Source: Archangium lansingense (GTDB taxonomy: Bacteria; Myxococcota; Myxococcia; Myxococcales; Myxococcaceae). From it: a stretch of 64,000 nt of DNA. The stretch covers positions 3,348,001 to 3,412,000 of the forward strand of contig NZ_JAPNKA010000001.1 in assembly GCF_026626635.1 (NCBI RefSeq), given 5' to 3'. The translations under genes and the position numbers were made by a program. Below, one piece after another: positions 63,846-64,000 of this stretch. Under the pieces are notes generated by a model. That model was not told the origin of the DNA. It ran no database searches and worked only from the letters and a program-made list of their open reading frames with translations. The first letter of the stretch is position 1. Each line of letters opens with the position of its first letter.

Positions 63846-64000
63846 GCGTGCGATTTCGAGAACTTCCTCGCCTCCAGCACTTCGGCGGACACGGCGGTGC
63901 GCATGGGCTCGCCGCTCTTGGTTTGGGGACACACCAGCACGCCCGCGATCCCCTCGGCCTCGCCCCGGTATGGCTCCACGCTGCCCATCCTGGCGAAGCG
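63846..64000 (-). pseudogene. End of an unidentified gene running off the right edge
   Basis: On the minus strand an open frame enters from the right edge (RFARMGSVEPYRGEAEGIAG, then VLVCPQTKSGEPMRTAVSAE) with G/C-rich third positions down to about 63846. Beyond that the same frame continues antisense into the SUKH gene with poor codon bias, so the true end is probably lost or frameshifted at about 63820-63850. Family not recognised. 63782-63845 holds nothing else that I can see. Confidence 0.4.

Noticed and set aside
1..64000. tRNA, rRNA, CRISPR, insertion sequence, prophage or integrase
   Set aside because: Scanned by eye; no cloverleaf, repeat-spacer array, transposase motif or att-like repeat was found.

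Overview
The window is a high-G+C chromosomal segment that looks like a myxobacterium, most likely from the Cystobacter/Archangium/Melittangium group. This rests on gene content: a DUF2381 protein paired with a Pkn-type Ser/Thr kinase, a very large NRPS gene, multi-haem lipoproteins, lipoprotein toxin/immunity pairs, and GTG/TTG/CTG starts in a GC3-rich codon background. The genus is inferred, not proven. No rRNA, tRNA, CRISPR array or insertion sequence was seen, and no gene-free stretch exceeds 300 bases.

Layout. 1-6.3 kb (minus strand): a p-aminobenzoate/anthranilate-type operon (pabB-pabA-pabC, joined by ATGA overlaps), then an ABC-type substrate-binding lipoprotein overlapping a membrane sensor histidine kinase that runs off the left edge. 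6.4-8.2 kb: an Rnk/GreA-C-like regulator and a cysteine desulfurase. 8.3-23.3 kb: biosynthetic and export accessory genes. These are two long paralogous methyltransferases with doubled winged-helix regions, a PLP aminotransferase, a fatty-acid-desaturase-like membrane enzyme, an acyl-AMP ligase/ketoreductase/carrier loading protein, two FtsX-type permeases with a LolA-like periplasmic protein, and a lipoprotein followed by an Imm26-type immunity gene. 23.4-43.3 kb (minus): one 6632-residue NRPS with six C-A-T modules and a terminal thioesterase. 43.3-47.4 kb: an outer-membrane barrel protein and a JmjC/cupin oxygenase upstream of the NRPS on the minus strand; divergent from them, a 56-residue peptide gene with a perfect Shine-Dalgarno followed by a Rieske oxygenase. 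47.5-50.5 kb: a multi-haem c-type lipoprotein and a partner lipoprotein. 50.5-56.7 kb: a TldD-like and a TldE-like protease gene flanking a DUF2381/kinase pair and a small membrane protein. 56.7-59.6 kb: two tandem RoxA-like JmjC oxygenase genes. 59.6-62.3 kb: a three-gene ABC-2 exporter. 62.3-63.8 kb: a short HNH-type toxin module with two tandem SUKH immunity genes. The right edge holds the end of an unidentified minus-strand gene.

Working model (inference). The ligase-KR-carrier protein starts a chain that the hexamodular NRPS extends. Residue 3 is predicted as Glu and residue 6 as a basic residue; the other four A domains have unfamiliar codes. Tailoring candidates are the methyltransferases, desaturase, JmjC and Rieske enzymes; FtsX/LolA/barrel and ABC-2 proteins would move or resist the product. 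The most novel element may be a separate or overlapping ribosomal-peptide system: a short leader-like peptide, a co-directional Rieske oxygenase, a divergent JmjC enzyme, two more JmjC enzymes and a TldD/TldE pair, all within about 15 kb.
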